From assembly GCF_014203325.1 (NCBI RefSeq), contig NZ_JACHIV010000001.1:1427501-1491500 (forward strand): DNA of 64,000 nucleotides. Reading direction: 5' to 3'. Of the stretch, positions 31,956 to 43,190 are shown piece by piece. The translations under genes and the position numbers were made by a program. The notes under the pieces are model-generated. The model was not told where the DNA came from, searched no databases, and was given only the letters and a program-made list of their open reading frames with translations. Position 1 is the stretch's first letter, and every line of letters begins with the position of its first letter. This DNA comes from Saccharopolyspora gloriosae. Its GTDB lineage: Bacteria; Actinomycetota; Actinomycetes; Mycobacteriales; Pseudonocardiaceae.

Positions 31956-32807
31956 ATGGACCCGCTGATCAGCGTGGATGATCTTTCCCAAGAGGTCGCG
32001 GGCGCGCTCCCGCCGGTGCTGCTCGACGTCCGGTGGAGCCTGCTGGGGCCACCCGGCAAGCAGGACTACGACCGCGATCACCTGCCGGGTGCGGTGTTCG
32101 TGGATCTCGACACCGAACTCGCCGCTCCGCCCGGCGCGGGCGGGCGCCACCCGCTGCCCGCGGCCGCCGACCTGCAAGCCGCGCTCCGGCGGGCCGGTGT
32201 CACCGCCGACCGGGAGGTCGTGGCCTACGACGCGGACAACGGTTCGGCCGCCGCGCGGGCCTGGTGGTTGCTGCGGTGGGCGGGGCATCCCCGGGTTCGG
32301 GTGCTCGACGGCGGCTACCGGGCCTGGGTCGCGCGGGGCAACCCGGTGACGGCCGAGGTGCCGGAGGTCGTGCCGACCGACTTCCAGGTCGTCCCCGATT
32401 CGCTGCCGGTGATCGACGCGGACGAGGCGGCGCGGCTGGCCGGGGACGGACGGCTGCTCGACGCCCGAGCGCCGGAGCGGTACCGGGGCGAGGTGGAACC
32501 CGTCGACCCGAGGGCCGGACACATCCCGGGTGCGCGCAACGCGCCGTTCGCGGCCAACGTCACCGAGGACGGGACGTGGCGGACGCCGCAGGACGTGGCC
32601 GCGCTGTTCCAGGAACTCGGGGTGGACGGCTCGTCGCCGGTCGGGGCGTACTGCGGCTCGGGCGTGACCGCGTGCTCGACCCTGCTCGCGCTCGAACACG
32701 CGGGGCTGAGCGGCCCGGGGAATCCGGCGGCGCTCTACGCCGGGTCGTGGTCGCACTGGTCGGCCGATCCCGATCGCCCCGCGGCCACGGGCGAGCAGCC
32801 GAGCTGA
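31956..32807 (+). CDS. Two-domain rhodanese sulfurtransferase
   Basis: Thiosulfate or 3-mercaptopyruvate sulfurtransferase of 283 residues. The inactive N-terminal rhodanese domain includes [19 protein letters not shown] and [14 protein letters not shown]; the active C-terminal domain carries the catalytic cysteine loop [21 protein letters not shown] loop is commoner in thiosulfate/mercaptopyruvate enzymes of the SseA type, but substrate choice cannot be read with certainty. ATG at 31956 with AGGAGG 5 bases upstream. Divergent from ideR across 135 bp. Confidence 0.9.
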   Translation: MDPLISVDDLSQEVAGALPPVLLDVRWSLLGPPGKQDYDRDHLPGAVFVDLDTELAAPPGAGGRHPLPAAADLQAALRRAGVTADREVVAYDADNGSAAARAWWLLRWAGHPRVRVLDGGYRAWVARGNPVTAEVPEVVPTDFQVVPDSLPVIDADEAARLAGDGRLLDARAPERYRGEVEPVDPRAGHIPGARNAPFAANVTEDGTWRTPQDVAALFQELGVDGSSPVGAYCGSGVTACSTLLALEHAGLSGPGNPAALYAGSWSHWSADPDRPAATGEQPS

Positions 32808-32918
32808 CCAGGCACGTGCACGGGTTGCCGGTGACCGGTTCCACCACTCCGGAGGCGCGGATTCCGCTGTGCCCTGGGCCACTGTGGGGGCGGCCACAGG
32901 GCGGGTAGCGTCCCGGTC

Positions 32919-34094
32919 ATGGGCGACACATGCGCGGTGGTGTGGGACGAGTCGGTCCTCGACTACGACCTCGGCGGCGAGCATCCGTTGCACCCGGTCC
33001 GGCTCGACCTGACGATGCGCTTGGCGCGGTCGCTGGGCCTGCTCGACGACGTGACGCCGGTGCCGCCTCGACCGGCATCGGACGAGGACCTGCTCCGCGT
33101 CCACCGCCCGGACTACCTGGCGGCGGTGCGCTCGGCGCCGACCTCGGCCTGGGACGTCGGGTACGGGCTGGGCACCGAGGACAATCCGATCTTCGATCGG
33201 ATGCACGAAGCGTCCGCGCTCATCGCCGGAGCGTCGATCACCGCGGCCGAACAGGTCGTGTCGGGCCGGGCGGACCGCGCGGTCAACATCGCGGGCGGCC
33301 TGCACCACGCGATGCCGGAACGCGCGGCGGGCTTCTGCGTCTACAACGACTGCGCCGTGGCCATCGCCTGGATGCTCGAGCAGGGCGTGGAGCGCATCGC
33401 CTACATCGACGTCGACGTGCACCACGGCGACGGGGTGCAGACGGCGTTCTACGACGACCCGCGAGTGCTGACCGTCTCGCTGCACCAGCACCCGATCACG
33501 TTGTGGCCGGGCACCGGCTTCGCCACCGAGACCGGCGGGCCCGGTGCGGAGGGGTCGGCGGTGAACGTGCCGCTGCCGCCGGGAACGGGTGACGCGGACT
33601 GGCAGCGGGCGTTCCAGGCCGTGGTGCCCTCGCTGCTGGCCGACTTCCGGCCGCAGGTGCTGGTCACGCAGTCCGGGGCGGACGCGCACCGGGAAGATCC
33701 GCTGGCGGACCTGGCGATGTCGGTGGACGGCCAGCGGGCCTCCTACCGCAGCCTGCGGGACCTGGCGCAGCGCTACGCGGGCGGCAAGTGGGTCGCGCTC
33801 GGCGGCGGTGGCTACTCGCTGTACCGGGTCGTGCCCCGCAGCTGGACGCACCTGCTGGCGACCGCGCTCGACCGGGACCTGGACCCGGCGACGTCGCTGC
33901 CGCAGGACTGGCTGGCGCACGCGTTGCGGGTGGCGGGGAACGTTCCGCTGCCCACGTCGTTGACGGATGGGGAGGATTCGTCGTTCGCGCCGTGGACCGG
34001 GGTCACCGAGTCCACGGTGGACACGGCGATCCGGGACGCGCGGCACGCGCTGTTCCCGTTGCACGGACTGGATCCGGCCGATGTTCGCGATTGA
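32919..34094 (+). CDS. acuC: AcuC-type class I histone-deacetylase-family protein
   Basis: Zinc-dependent lysine deacetylase, 391 residues. Motifs: [12 protein letters not shown] near the start, [20 protein letters not shown], the zinc/charge-relay stretch [11 protein letters not shown] (about 162-172), [15 protein letters not shown] and GGGGYS. In Bacillus, AcuC removes acetyl groups from acetyl-CoA synthetase. The next gene, 84 bp downstream on the same strand, encodes a Pat-type acetyltransferase, so the two probably form an opposing pair. Confidence 0.9.
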   Translation: MGDTCAVVWDESVLDYDLGGEHPLHPVRLDLTMRLARSLGLLDDVTPVPPRPASDEDLLRVHRPDYLAAVRSAPTSAWDVGYGLGTEDNPIFDRMHEASALIAGASITAAEQVVSGRADRAVNIAGGLHHAMPERAAGFCVYNDCAVAIAWMLEQGVERIAYIDVDVHHGDGVQTAFYDDPRVLTVSLHQHPITLWPGTGFATETGGPGAEGSAVNVPLPPGTGDADWQRAFQAVVPSLLADFRPQVLVTQSGADAHREDPLADLAMSVDGQRASYRSLRDLAQRYAGGKWVALGGGGYSLYRVVPRSWTHLLATALDRDLDPATSLPQDWLAHALRVAGNVPLPTSLTDGEDSSFAPWTGVTESTVDTAIRDARHALFPLHGLDPADVRD

Positions 34095-34178
34095 CATCGG
34101 CGGCGCACGCGTGACCGCACCGGCGGCGCAGTGCGCCCGGCCTGCTCGACGCCGGTGCGGTTGAGAGGGTGCTGGCTG

Positions 34179-37016
34179 ATGGGTGGCTGGGCGAAACGGC
34201 GCGGTGCGAACGGTGACGGTCGGCCGGAGGACCAGGACAGCGCCGACGGCGCGGTGTCGAACGGCGCGGCACCCGCACCGCTCACGCCTCCACCCGCCGA
34301 TCAGCCGGCCGCCGGGAACCCGCCCGCCGAACAGCCGGAACCGCAGGACGACACGTCGAGCGCGGTGCTCGGCGAGACCTACCCGCGCCGCTGGGAAGCC
34401 GACGTCGTGCTCTCCGACGGCGGCACCGTGCACCTGCGTCCCATCACGCCCGCCGACGCCGACCAGCTGATCTCGTTCCACGGCAGGCTCAGCGACCGCA
34501 CCCGCTACTTCCGCTACTTCGGCCCGTACCCGCGGATGCCGAAGCGGGACGTGGAGCGGTTCAGCACCGTCGACCACCAGAACCGGGTCGCGCTGGTGGC
34601 GCTGCTCGGCGACGACATCGTCGCGGTGGGCCGCTTCGACCGGCTCGACGAGCAGGACTCGGCCGAGGTGGCGTTCGTCGTGCAGGACCAGCACCAGGGC
34701 CGCGGTCTCGGTTCGATCCTGCTGGAGCACCTGGCCGCGGCCGCCCAGGAGTGCGGCCTGGACCGGTTCGTCGCGGAAGTGCTGGCGGAGAACTCGGGGA
34801 TGGTGCGGGTGTTCCGCGACGCCGGCTACCAGGTGCGGCGCGCGATGGAGGAAGGCGTCGTGCACCTGGAGTTCGACATCGACCCGACCGAGGAGTCGCT
34901 GGCGGTCGCGCGGGCCCGCGAGCAGGCCGCCGAGGCGCGCAGCGTGCACAACCTGCTGCACCCGCGCGCGGTGGCGGTGATCGGTGCGTCCACCGATCAC
35001 CGCAAGATCGGGCACGCGGTGCTCGTCAACCTGCTCACCGCGGATTTCGCCGGTCCGGTGTACCCGGTCAACCCGGAGCACCGTTCGGTGCGCGGGGTGC
35101 GGGCGTACCCGTCGGTGCTCGACATTCCCGACGACGTGGACCTCGCGGTGGTGGCCATCCCGGCCGCCGGGATCGACGAGGTCCTGGACGCCTGCCTGGC
35201 CAAGGGCGTGAAGGCCCTGGTGATCGTGAGTTCCGGCTTCAGCGAGTCCGGCCCGGACGGCCGCGAGATCGAACGCCGCATGGTGCGCGCCGCCCGGGTG
35301 CACGGCATGCGGGTCGTCGGCCCGAACGCGCTGGGCGTGGTCAACACCGACGCCGGTCACCGGCTCAACGCGACGCTCGCGCCGCGCCTGCCGGGAAGCG
35401 GGCGCACCGGGTTCTTCTGCCAGTCCGGTGCGCTGGGCGTGGCGATCCTGGCGACCGCGACCGACCGCGGCCTGGGGCTGTCCACCTTCGTCTCGGCGGG
35501 CAACCGCGCCGACGTGTCCGGCAACGACATGCTGCAGTACTGGCAGACCGACCCCGCCACCGACGTGGTGCTGCTGTACCTGGAGTCGTTCGGCAACCCG
35601 CGCAAGTTCGCCCGGCTGGCCCGGCGACTGGCGCGCACCAAGCCGATCGTGGTCGTCAAGTCCGGTCGCAACGCCGTGCGCGCGGGGTTGGCCGCGACAT
35701 CGGTGCAGGTCGACGAGACCAGCGTGCAGGCCCTGTTCGAGCAGGCCGGGGTGATCCGCGTCGATTCGGTGGCGCAGATGTTCGACACGGCGCTGCTGCT
35801 GGCCCACCAGCCGCTGCCCACCGGTGAGCGGGTCGCGGTGGTCGGCAACTCCTCGGCGCTGGGCATGCTGGCCGCGGACGTCGCGCAGGCGGAAGGGCTG
35901 CGGCTGGCGGCCGAACCGGTCGACGTGGGCGCCTCGGCGGAACCGGAGGTGTTCGCCGCCGCGGTGCGCGAAGCGGCGCTCAGCGATGACGTGGACGCCC
36001 TGGTCACGGTTTTCGTGCCGCCCGTCGCGGTGCCCGGCACGGCCTACGCCCGCGCGTTGCGGGAGGCGTTGCAGGAGGCGGGCATCGCGGCGACGAAACC
36101 GGTGGTGACGACCTTCCTGGCGGCGGAGGGCGTGCCGGACGAGCTCGCGGTGCCGGGTCCGGACGGCTCGGCGGGCTGGGGGTCGGTGCCGTCCTACCCG
36201 AGCCCGGAGCGGGCGGTGCTGTCGCTGGCGAGGGCGACCCGCTACGCCCGTTGGCGAGCCGCGCCGCAGGGCCACTTCACCCGCCCGGAGGGCATCGCGG
36301 CGGAGCGGGCCAGGGAGCTGGTCGAAGCGTCGTTGACCGAGGGCGACACGCGGCTCAGCGACGAGCAGGCGGTGGAGCTGCTCGGGCACTACGGGATCGA
36401 GCTGGTGGCGTTCCGGCGGGTGCGCAGCGAGCAGGACGCGGTGCGCGCGGCGACCGAGCTGGGTTTCCCGGTGGTGCTGAAGTCGGCGGACGACCAGCTG
36501 CGGCACCGCACCGACCTGGTCGGGGTGCGGCTGGACCTGGTGAACGCCGACGCGGTCCGCGCCGCCTACGCGGACCTGCTCCGGGTGTGCGGTGCACACG
36601 AGGTCTACGTGCAGAACATGGCCGGACGCGGCCATTCCTGCGTGATCGACCTGATGGACGACCCGTCGTTCGGGACGCTGGTCTCCTTCGGACTGTCCGG
36701 TGTGGCCAGTGAGCTGCTGGGGGACAAGGCCTACCGGGCGGTCCCGATGACCGATGTGGACGTGGCGGCGCTGGTGCGGTCGCCGCGCGCGGCGCCGCTG
36801 CTGGCCGGGTACCGGGGTGACGAACCGGCGGACCTGGCGGCGCTGGAGGACCTGGTGCTGCGGGTGGCGACGCTGGTCGAGGACCTGCCGGAGGTCCGCG
36901 AGCTGACGTTGCAGCCGGTGCTGGCCTCCGCGGCCGGGGTGCGGGTCACCGGTGCTCGGATCAGCGTGCGCCCGTCGGCCGCCACCCCGGACACGGGGCC
37001 GCGCAGGCTGCGCTGA
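34179..37016 (+). CDS. Pat-type protein lysine acetyltransferase: GNAT fused to an acyl-CoA synthetase-like region
   Basis: 945 residues. A disordered acidic/proline-rich N-terminus (1-65) is followed by a GNAT domain (about 70-235; [20 protein letters not shown] holds the acetyl-CoA loop), then an NDP-forming acyl-CoA synthetase-like region: CoA-binding [13 protein letters not shown] (about 265), a ligase domain ([35 protein letters not shown]) and an ATP-grasp domain (about 720-930). The SHTG motif with the phospho-histidine of active synthetases is replaced by ATSVQVDET (about 505), so this part is probably a sensor, as in Salmonella Pat. ATG at 34179 with GAGAGGG upstream. Likely target: acetyl-CoA synthetase. 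Confidence 0.88.
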   Translation: MGGWAKRRGANGDGRPEDQDSADGAVSNGAAPAPLTPPPADQPAAGNPPAEQPEPQDDTSSAVLGETYPRRWEADVVLSDGGTVHLRPITPADADQLISFHGRLSDRTRYFRYFGPYPRMPKRDVERFSTVDHQNRVALVALLGDDIVAVGRFDRLDEQDSAEVAFVVQDQHQGRGLGSILLEHLAAAAQECGLDRFVAEVLAENSGMVRVFRDAGYQVRRAMEEGVVHLEFDIDPTEESLAVARAREQAAEARSVHNLLHPRAVAVIGASTDHRKIGHAVLVNLLTADFAGPVYPVNPEHRSVRGVRAYPSVLDIPDDVDLAVVAIPAAGIDEVLDACLAKGVKALVIVSSGFSESGPDGREIERRMVRAARVHGMRVVGPNALGVVNTDAGHRLNATLAPRLPGSGRTGFFCQSGALGVAILATATDRGLGLSTFVSAGNRADVSGNDMLQYWQTDPATDVVLLYLESFGNPRKFARLARRLARTKPIVVVKSGRNAVRAGLAATSVQVDETSVQALFEQAGVIRVDSVAQMFDTALLLAHQPLPTGERVAVVGNSSALGMLAADVAQAEGLRLAAEPVDVGASAEPEVFAAAVREAALSDDVDALVTVFVPPVAVPGTAYARALREALQEAGIAATKPVVTTFLAAEGVPDELAVPGPDGSAGWGSVPSYPSPERAVLSLARATRYARWRAAPQGHFTRPEGIAAERARELVEASLTEGDTRLSDEQAVELLGHYGIELVAFRRVRSEQDAVRAATELGFPVVLKSADDQLRHRTDLVGVRLDLVNADAVRAAYADLLRVCGAHEVYVQNMAGRGHSCVIDLMDDPSFGTLVSFGLSGVASELLGDKAYRAVPMTDVDVAALVRSPRAAPLLAGYRGDEPADLAALEDLVLRVATLVEDLPEVRELTLQPVLASAAGVRVTGARISVRPSAATPDTGPRRLR

Positions 37017-37106
37017 GCCGGATCACCCCTGACTCTCACCGGAACTCAGTCGTATCGTTATTCTGTGTCGAGCTGACGAGCCGAGTTCGAGGACGGGAGT
37101 CCGCCA

Positions 37107-38000
37107 ATGGCCGACCTGACGTTGACCGAGCTGGGCGTGGTGTCCGCGGGCGATCACCGGTTGCGGGTCGGTGCGCTCGCCGCCGACGACCCGGCGGCTC
37201 CGGTCGTCATCGTGCTGCCCGCGATGGGCGTCCCGGCCACCTACTACGGGCCTTTCCTCCGGGAGCTGCACGCGCAGGGCTGCTCCGCGGTGAGCGTCGA
37301 CGCGCGCGGGCAAGGTGCCGCGACCCCGGCCGCCGACCGGGGCGTCCGGTTCGGGTACCAGGACCTCGTCGACGATGCCGCCGCCGTCGTGGACCTCGTC
37401 GAGCGCGAGTTCCCGCACGCGCCGAGGTTCCTGGTCGGCCACAGCCTCGGCGGCCAGATCTCGCTGCTGTTCGCCGCCGCGCACCCGGGCAGGGTGCGGG
37501 GCGTGACGCTGCTCGCGTCCGGCTCGGTGTGGTTCCGCAGCTTCCCCGGCCTGCAGGGCTGGAAGAACCTGATCGCCACCCAGACCGTCGCGGTCCTGTC
37601 CGCCGTGCTCGGCTACTGGCCGGGGGAGCGGTTCGGCTTCGGCGGTCGCCAGCCCGCCGGAATCATGCGGGACTGGGCGCGCCAGGGCCGCACCGCCCGG
37701 TACCGCCTCGGCGGCTCGAAGATCGACTACGAGAAGGCGTTGCGGGAGCTGGACGTCGCGTTGCTGACGGTCAGCGTGGAAGGCGATGAGCTCGCCCCCG
37801 AGTCCTCAGTGGATCACCTGGCGGCGAAGGCGGTCGCGGCGCCGCGCACCCGGCGGCACTACTCCTGCGAGATCGCGGGCGCGACGAAGCTCGGCCACTA
37901 CGCGTGGGTCTACAACAGCGGTGAGCTCGTCGGCTGGATCAAGGATTGGGCCACCGCCGCCCGCCGCACCGGCACGACGGCGGACGCGGACCGGAGCTGA
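37107..38000 (+). CDS. Alpha/beta-hydrolase fold protein
   Basis: 297 residues. The nucleophile elbow is GHSLGGQ (about 113-119), an oxyanion-loop-like stretch is LPAMGVPATYYGPFLREL, and DARGQG follows strand 4. A C-terminal GHYAWVYNS may hold the catalytic histidine. It resembles the COG4757-type predicted hydrolases. Substrate unknown. The ATG has GGACGGGAG about 8 bases upstream. It is 90 bp from the Pat gene and may have its own promoter. Confidence 0.82.
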   Translation: MADLTLTELGVVSAGDHRLRVGALAADDPAAPVVIVLPAMGVPATYYGPFLRELHAQGCSAVSVDARGQGAATPAADRGVRFGYQDLVDDAAAVVDLVEREFPHAPRFLVGHSLGGQISLLFAAAHPGRVRGVTLLASGSVWFRSFPGLQGWKNLIATQTVAVLSAVLGYWPGERFGFGGRQPAGIMRDWARQGRTARYRLGGSKIDYEKALRELDVALLTVSVEGDELAPESSVDHLAAKAVAAPRTRRHYSCEIAGATKLGHYAWVYNSGELVGWIKDWATAARRTGTTADADRS

Positions 38001-38153
38001 GCCGGTCCGGACTGCCGGATTCGGATCGAAACGTTCACTGTGAATGCCGCTGACCAGCTGTTTCGATGCCGGTTGCGGTGAAATCCGCGGTGTCGTCCCA
38101 AAAGATCCGCGCTTCCGCGCAACCCCGCGGCGAACGCACTCCGTCTTCCGGGC

Positions 38154-38609
38154 ATGAAACGCCTACACACCACAGTGGGCGCGGGCATGCTGCTCCTCGC
38201 CTTCACCGCCTGCGCCGGACAGCAAGAAGACGTCGGATTCGGCGGGCAGCCGCCGGTCCAGACCATCCCGGTCGACCCGAAGCCCGAGCAGGAACGCACA
38301 CCCGTGCCGGACAATCTGATCAAGGCCGCGGACCAGTCCGGGACCAACGCACCCCGCGTGTGGACCCAGGACGGCGGCTCCGTGGTCGTCACCGAAGGCC
38401 AGGAAGGCGGCTGCAGCAAGGTGCGCGCCGAACTCGCCGAGGAGAACGACCAGCAGGTGAAGCTCGTGCTGGTCAACGAGACCCCGGAACCGCCGGGGAT
38501 CTGCACGATGGATCTGCGCCATCCGCCGTTGGCGCTCCAGCTGGCCGAGCCGCTGGATCAGCGGACCGTCGTGCTCGAAGAGCGCGATGTGAAGGTCCCG
38601 CGGAACTGA
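38154..38609 (+). CDS. Small lipoprotein of unknown function
   Basis: 151 residues: signal peptide and lipobox FTAC (Cys20), a glutamine/proline-rich linker, then a compact domain with two cysteines (GGCSKV and GICTMDL) that may form a disulphide. The codon use fits neighbours. I do not recognise the family. It is followed by an unusually long terminator hairpin. Confidence 0.75.
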   Translation: MKRLHTTVGAGMLLLAFTACAGQQEDVGFGGQPPVQTIPVDPKPEQERTPVPDNLIKAADQSGTNAPRVWTQDGGSVVVTEGQEGGCSKVRAELAEENDQQVKLVLVNETPEPPGICTMDLRHPPLALQLAEPLDQRTVVLEERDVKVPRN

Positions 38610-38633
38610 CCGCGGTGACCTGAGCGTCGCAGG

Positions 38634-38673
38634 CACTTCTCCCGTAGGAGGTGGGGCTCCTACGGGAGAAGTG
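38634..38673. terminator. Very strong terminator hairpin
   Basis: A perfect 17-bp stem (38634-38650 with 38657-38673) with a 6-base G-rich loop lies 24 bp after the lipoprotein stop. Confidence 0.85.
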
Positions 38674-38698
38674 CGTTCCCGCGTTCGTGGTGTGCAGC

Positions 38699-38730
38699 GG
38701 CCGGTGGTGCCCGATCGGGCACCACCGGCC
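38699..38730. terminator. Terminator hairpin of the fumarase gene
   Basis: A perfect 14-bp stem (38699-38712 with 38717-38730) with loop GATC lies 42 bp after the fumarase stop on the minus strand. Together with the 38634 hairpin it insulates two convergent units. Confidence 0.8.
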
Positions 38731-38772
38731 GTCGTGCGTGCGGGGCCGGAATGCGCTGCACGCGGGATTCGC

Positions 38773-40425
<1,653 letters not shown>

Positions 40426-40556
40426 GACGCCGCTCCTTTGCGCGTTCGGGGAATGCCGTGACGTTAACGCACCGGACGGCGCCGGGGATCAGGTCTGTTG
40501 GTGACCGTGCGCACCTGCGACGCTGTCGGTCGAAGCCGACCCGATGGGAGACGCCC

Positions 40557-41273
40557 TTGTCCACGACGGATCCGACGTCCGAGGCCCTGGCCGGGCTGGT
40601 CAACCTGCGCGATCTCGGTGGCATGCCCGCCGGGGAGGGGACGACCCGTGCGGGGATCGTGCTGCGCAGCGACGCCCCGCAGCCCGGAGACCGGGAGCCG
40701 GAGGGCATCACCTGGCCGCCGCGGCTGGTGCTGGACCTGCGCGACGCGTCGGAGCTCAACGGCACGCCGCACCCGCTGGCGGATGTGGCGGAGGTGCACC
40801 AGATCGAACTGCTCGCGGGCATCCACTCGACGGAGGTGACCCACCCGCTGCCGGTGCTGTACCAGCTCGCGCTGCGGGACGCGGCGGCGAAGCTGGTGCG
40901 GGTGTTCCGGCTCGCGCTGGAGGCGGACGGGCCGGTGCTGGTGCACTGCGCGGCGGGCAAGGACCGCACCGGAGTGGTCTCGGCGATGCTGCTCAGCGTG
41001 GCGGGCGTGCGCTCCGACGCGATCATCGCGGACTACGTGCGGACGGACCGCAACATGTTCCGGGTGCTGCAGCGGTTGGAAATGGCACCGGCGTTGCCGC
41101 CGGGCGTCAGCGAGGAGGACGTGCGCGAGCTGATCTCCACGCCGGTGGAGGCCATCGAGGGCGTGCTGGAGAGCTTCGCCGAGCACGACGAGCACGCCGC
41201 GGGCTGGTTGCGGGCCCACGGGGTGACGGACGAGGAGATCGACCGCTGGCGGGAGAAGTTCCGCGCCGGTTGA
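40557..41273 (+). CDS. Tyrosine-protein phosphatase (PtpB-like, DSP family)
   Basis: 238 residues from a TTG at 40557 with GGGAG nearby. The P-loop HCAAGKDRTG has Cys131 as nucleophile. The N-terminal NLRDLGGMPAGEG is the signature of the M. tuberculosis PtpB type of protein tyrosine/lipid phosphatases. No signal peptide. An upstream GTG (40458) would add 33 residues of low quality. Substrate unknown. Confidence 0.87.
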   Translation: MSTTDPTSEALAGLVNLRDLGGMPAGEGTTRAGIVLRSDAPQPGDREPEGITWPPRLVLDLRDASELNGTPHPLADVAEVHQIELLAGIHSTEVTHPLPVLYQLALRDAAAKLVRVFRLALEADGPVLVHCAAGKDRTGVVSAMLLSVAGVRSDAIIADYVRTDRNMFRVLQRLEMAPALPPGVSEEDVRELISTPVEAIEGVLESFAEHDEHAAGWLRAHGVTDEEIDRWREKFRAG

Positions 41274-41340
41274 GCAACCGACCCCGAACGGGCGAGAGGC
41301 CGGACCTGCCTCATCGGGCGAGTCCGACCTCCCCTGGGGA

Positions 41341-41368
41341 GCGTCCGGCCGAGTCACCGGCCGGACGC
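41341..41368. terminator. Terminator hairpin between the phosphatase gene and sigB
   Basis: A perfect 10-bp stem (41341-41350 with 41359-41368, loop of 8) lies in the convergent gap, 24 bp beyond the sigB stop. Confidence 0.7.
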
Positions 41369-41391
41369 GAACGTTCCTGTCGCGAGGGGCG

Positions 41392-42363
41392 TCAGCTGGC
41401 GTAGGCGCGCAGCCGGTCGGCCCGGTCGCCCTGGCGCAGCTTCGACATGACCTCCCGCTCGATCTGGCGGACCCGCTCCCGGGACAGCCCGAAGGCCTTG
41501 CCGATCTGGTCGAGCGTGCGCGGCTGGCCGTCGTCGAGCCCGTAGCGCATCCGGATCACCGACTGCTCCCGCTCCTCCAAGGTGCCCAGCACCCGGCGCA
41601 GGTCGTCCTGCAGGAAGCCGGAGATCACGGCGTTCTCCGCGTCGGCCGACTCGGCGTCCTCGATGAAGTCGCCCAGCGGGGCGTCCTCCTCGGCACCCAC
41701 CGGCATGTCCAGGCTCACCGGGTCGCGGGAGTGGTCGAGCAGGTCGGAGACCTTCGTCGCGGTGAGCCCGCTCTCCTCGGCCAGTTCCTCGTCGGTCGCC
41801 TCGCGGCCCAGCTTCTGGTGCAGGTCGCGCTTGATCCGGGCCAGCTTGTTCACCTGCTCGACCAGGTGGACGGGCAGCCGGATGGTGCGGGACTGGTCGG
41901 CCATGCCGCGGGTGATGGCCTGGCGGATCCACCAGGTCGCGTACGTGGAGAACTTGAAGCCCTTGGTGTAGTCGAACTTCTCCACCGCGCGGATCAGACC
42001 GAGGTTGCCCTCCTGGATCAGGTCCAGCAGCGGCATGCCGCGCCCCGTGTAGCGCTTGGCGAGGCTCACCACCAGCCGCAGGTTGGCCTCCATCAGGTGA
42101 TTCTTGGCCACCCGGCCGTCGCGCACCACCGACCGCAGGTCACTGCGCCGCTCGGGCGAGATCTTGCCGTCCGTCTCCAGCATGTGCTTCGCGAAGACAC
42201 CGGCCTCGATGCGCTTGGCGAGGTCGACCTCTTCCTGCGCGGTCAGCAGCGCGGTGCGCCCAATGCCGTTGAGGTAGACCCGGACGAGGTCGGCCGAGGG
42301 GCCCTGGTTGTCAAGGTCGGCGTCGGTGGCGGCGGTCATGGTGTTGGTCTGCGGGACGGTCAT
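41392..42363 (-). CDS. sigB: Primary-like sigma factor SigB
   Basis: A group 2 sigma-70 factor of 323 residues, the same length as M. tuberculosis SigB. Region 1.2 is [19 protein letters not shown], region 2 includes [19 protein letters not shown] and [12 protein letters not shown], region 3 follows, and region 4 has the helix-turn-helix [17 protein letters not shown]. It lacks region 1.1. ATG at 42363 with GGGAGGGAG upstream. In the related genomes sigB neighbours ideR; here about 9.6 kb of other genes lies between. An ECF-type promoter motif is seen upstream. Confidence 0.95.
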   Translation of the reverse strand: MTVPQTNTMTAATDADLDNQGPSADLVRVYLNGIGRTALLTAQEEVDLAKRIEAGVFAKHMLETDGKISPERRSDLRSVVRDGRVAKNHLMEANLRLVVSLAKRYTGRGMPLLDLIQEGNLGLIRAVEKFDYTKGFKFSTYATWWIRQAITRGMADQSRTIRLPVHLVEQVNKLARIKRDLHQKLGREATDEELAEESGLTATKVSDLLDHSRDPVSLDMPVGAEEDAPLGDFIEDAESADAENAVISGFLQDDLRRVLGTLEEREQSVIRMRYGLDDGQPRTLDQIGKAFGLSRERVRQIEREVMSKLRQGDRADRLRAYAS

Positions 42364-42764
42364 TGAGCTCCCTCCCTGACGGGCTGGCTTGCGGGGCGTT
42401 CTCACGGCGCGGCCTGGCGCTGTGGAGGACGCGTACGCTCGGTGTTGCGGGCCGAATGCCACGCCGTCCGGATGTGACGGTTGTGCTGTCTGGTGTCGTG
42501 CGCTGTCGGGTTCGGAGTCGTGTTCCCGGCGGGCGAGTGGTGCCGAAGCAGAACGACGTTCTGTTCGGACTCCGCTCGACTCACCGCTGAGCCGGGTCAC
42601 ATCGGATGTGGCGGCGGCTCGTAGACCTGGCTGTCGAAGCTTTGATACCTGGAAAACGAACACGACCTCGAATTCGTTCCCGAACTGCTCGACCAAGAGA
42701 CGTCGCGGCGGTCACATCCGTTGCTCCGCGAAGTCTGAGGATCAGCTGAGAACAGGCGTTACAT
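42364..42764 (-). other. Long leader / promoter region of sigB
   Basis: About 400 bp between sigB and dtd with no convincing gene of its own. It contains an ECF-type promoter motif (42655-42681), leaving a predicted leader of about 285 bases before sigB. An open frame in phase with sigB reaches 42696 but is not sigma-like. A nearer second promoter may exist. Confidence 0.55.
42655..42681 (-). promoter_or_regulatory. sigB: ECF-type promoter motif upstream of sigB
   Basis: On the minus strand GGGAAC (42676-42681) is followed, 18 bp after the GGAAC core, by GTT inside CGTT (42655-42658). This agrees with the SigR/SigH/SigE-type consensus GGAAY-N18-GTT. Confidence 0.6.
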
Positions 42765-43190
42765 TCACACGTCGATCAACAACGTGAATGGGCCGTCGTT
42801 GACGCTCGCCACTTCCATCATCGCCCCGAAGCTCCCCGTGGCCACCTGAGCGCCCCGCTCCCGCAGCAGCCGCACGACCTCCGCCACCAGAGGTTCGGCC
42901 TGCTCAGGCCGGGCCGCCTCGGTCCAGGACGGGCGCCGCCCCTTGCGGGTGGCGCCGTAGAGCGTGAACTGGCTCACCACCAGCAGCGGGGCTCCGGTGG
43001 TGGCGCAGGACTCCTCGTCGCGCAGCGCCCGTATCTCGTGCAGTTTGCGCGCCATTCTCCCGGCCTGTTCGGAGCCGTCGGAATGGGTCACGCCCAATAG
43101 CACCAGCAGGCCGGGTTCTTCGATCTTGCCGACCGTCTCACCGCCCACCCGCACCGAGGCCTCGGTGACCCGGCTGACCACCGCGCGCAT
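42765..43190 (-). CDS. dtd: D-aminoacyl-tRNA deacylase
   Basis: Removes D-amino acids (and glycine from mischarged tRNA-Ala) from tRNA. 141 residues, with the two signature motifs SQFTLYG and NDGPFT and the start MRAVVSRVTEASVRVGGE. It overlaps the upstream methyltransferase gene by one base (TAATG), so the two are translated together. Confidence 0.95.
   Translation of the reverse strand: MRAVVSRVTEASVRVGGETVGKIEEPGLLVLLGVTHSDGSEQAGRMARKLHEIRALRDEESCATTGAPLLVVSQFTLYGATRKGRRPSWTEAARPEQAEPLVAEVVRLLRERGAQVATGSFGAMMEVASVNDGPFTLLIDV

Noticed and set aside
31122-36635. Very long open frame on the minus strand (over 1800 codons) antisense to the rhodanese, acuC and Pat genes
   Set aside because: Only its last part (ideR) is real. 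The rest is arginine/histidine-rich, has no family resemblance, and mirrors well-identified genes on the plus strand, a common effect of high GC.
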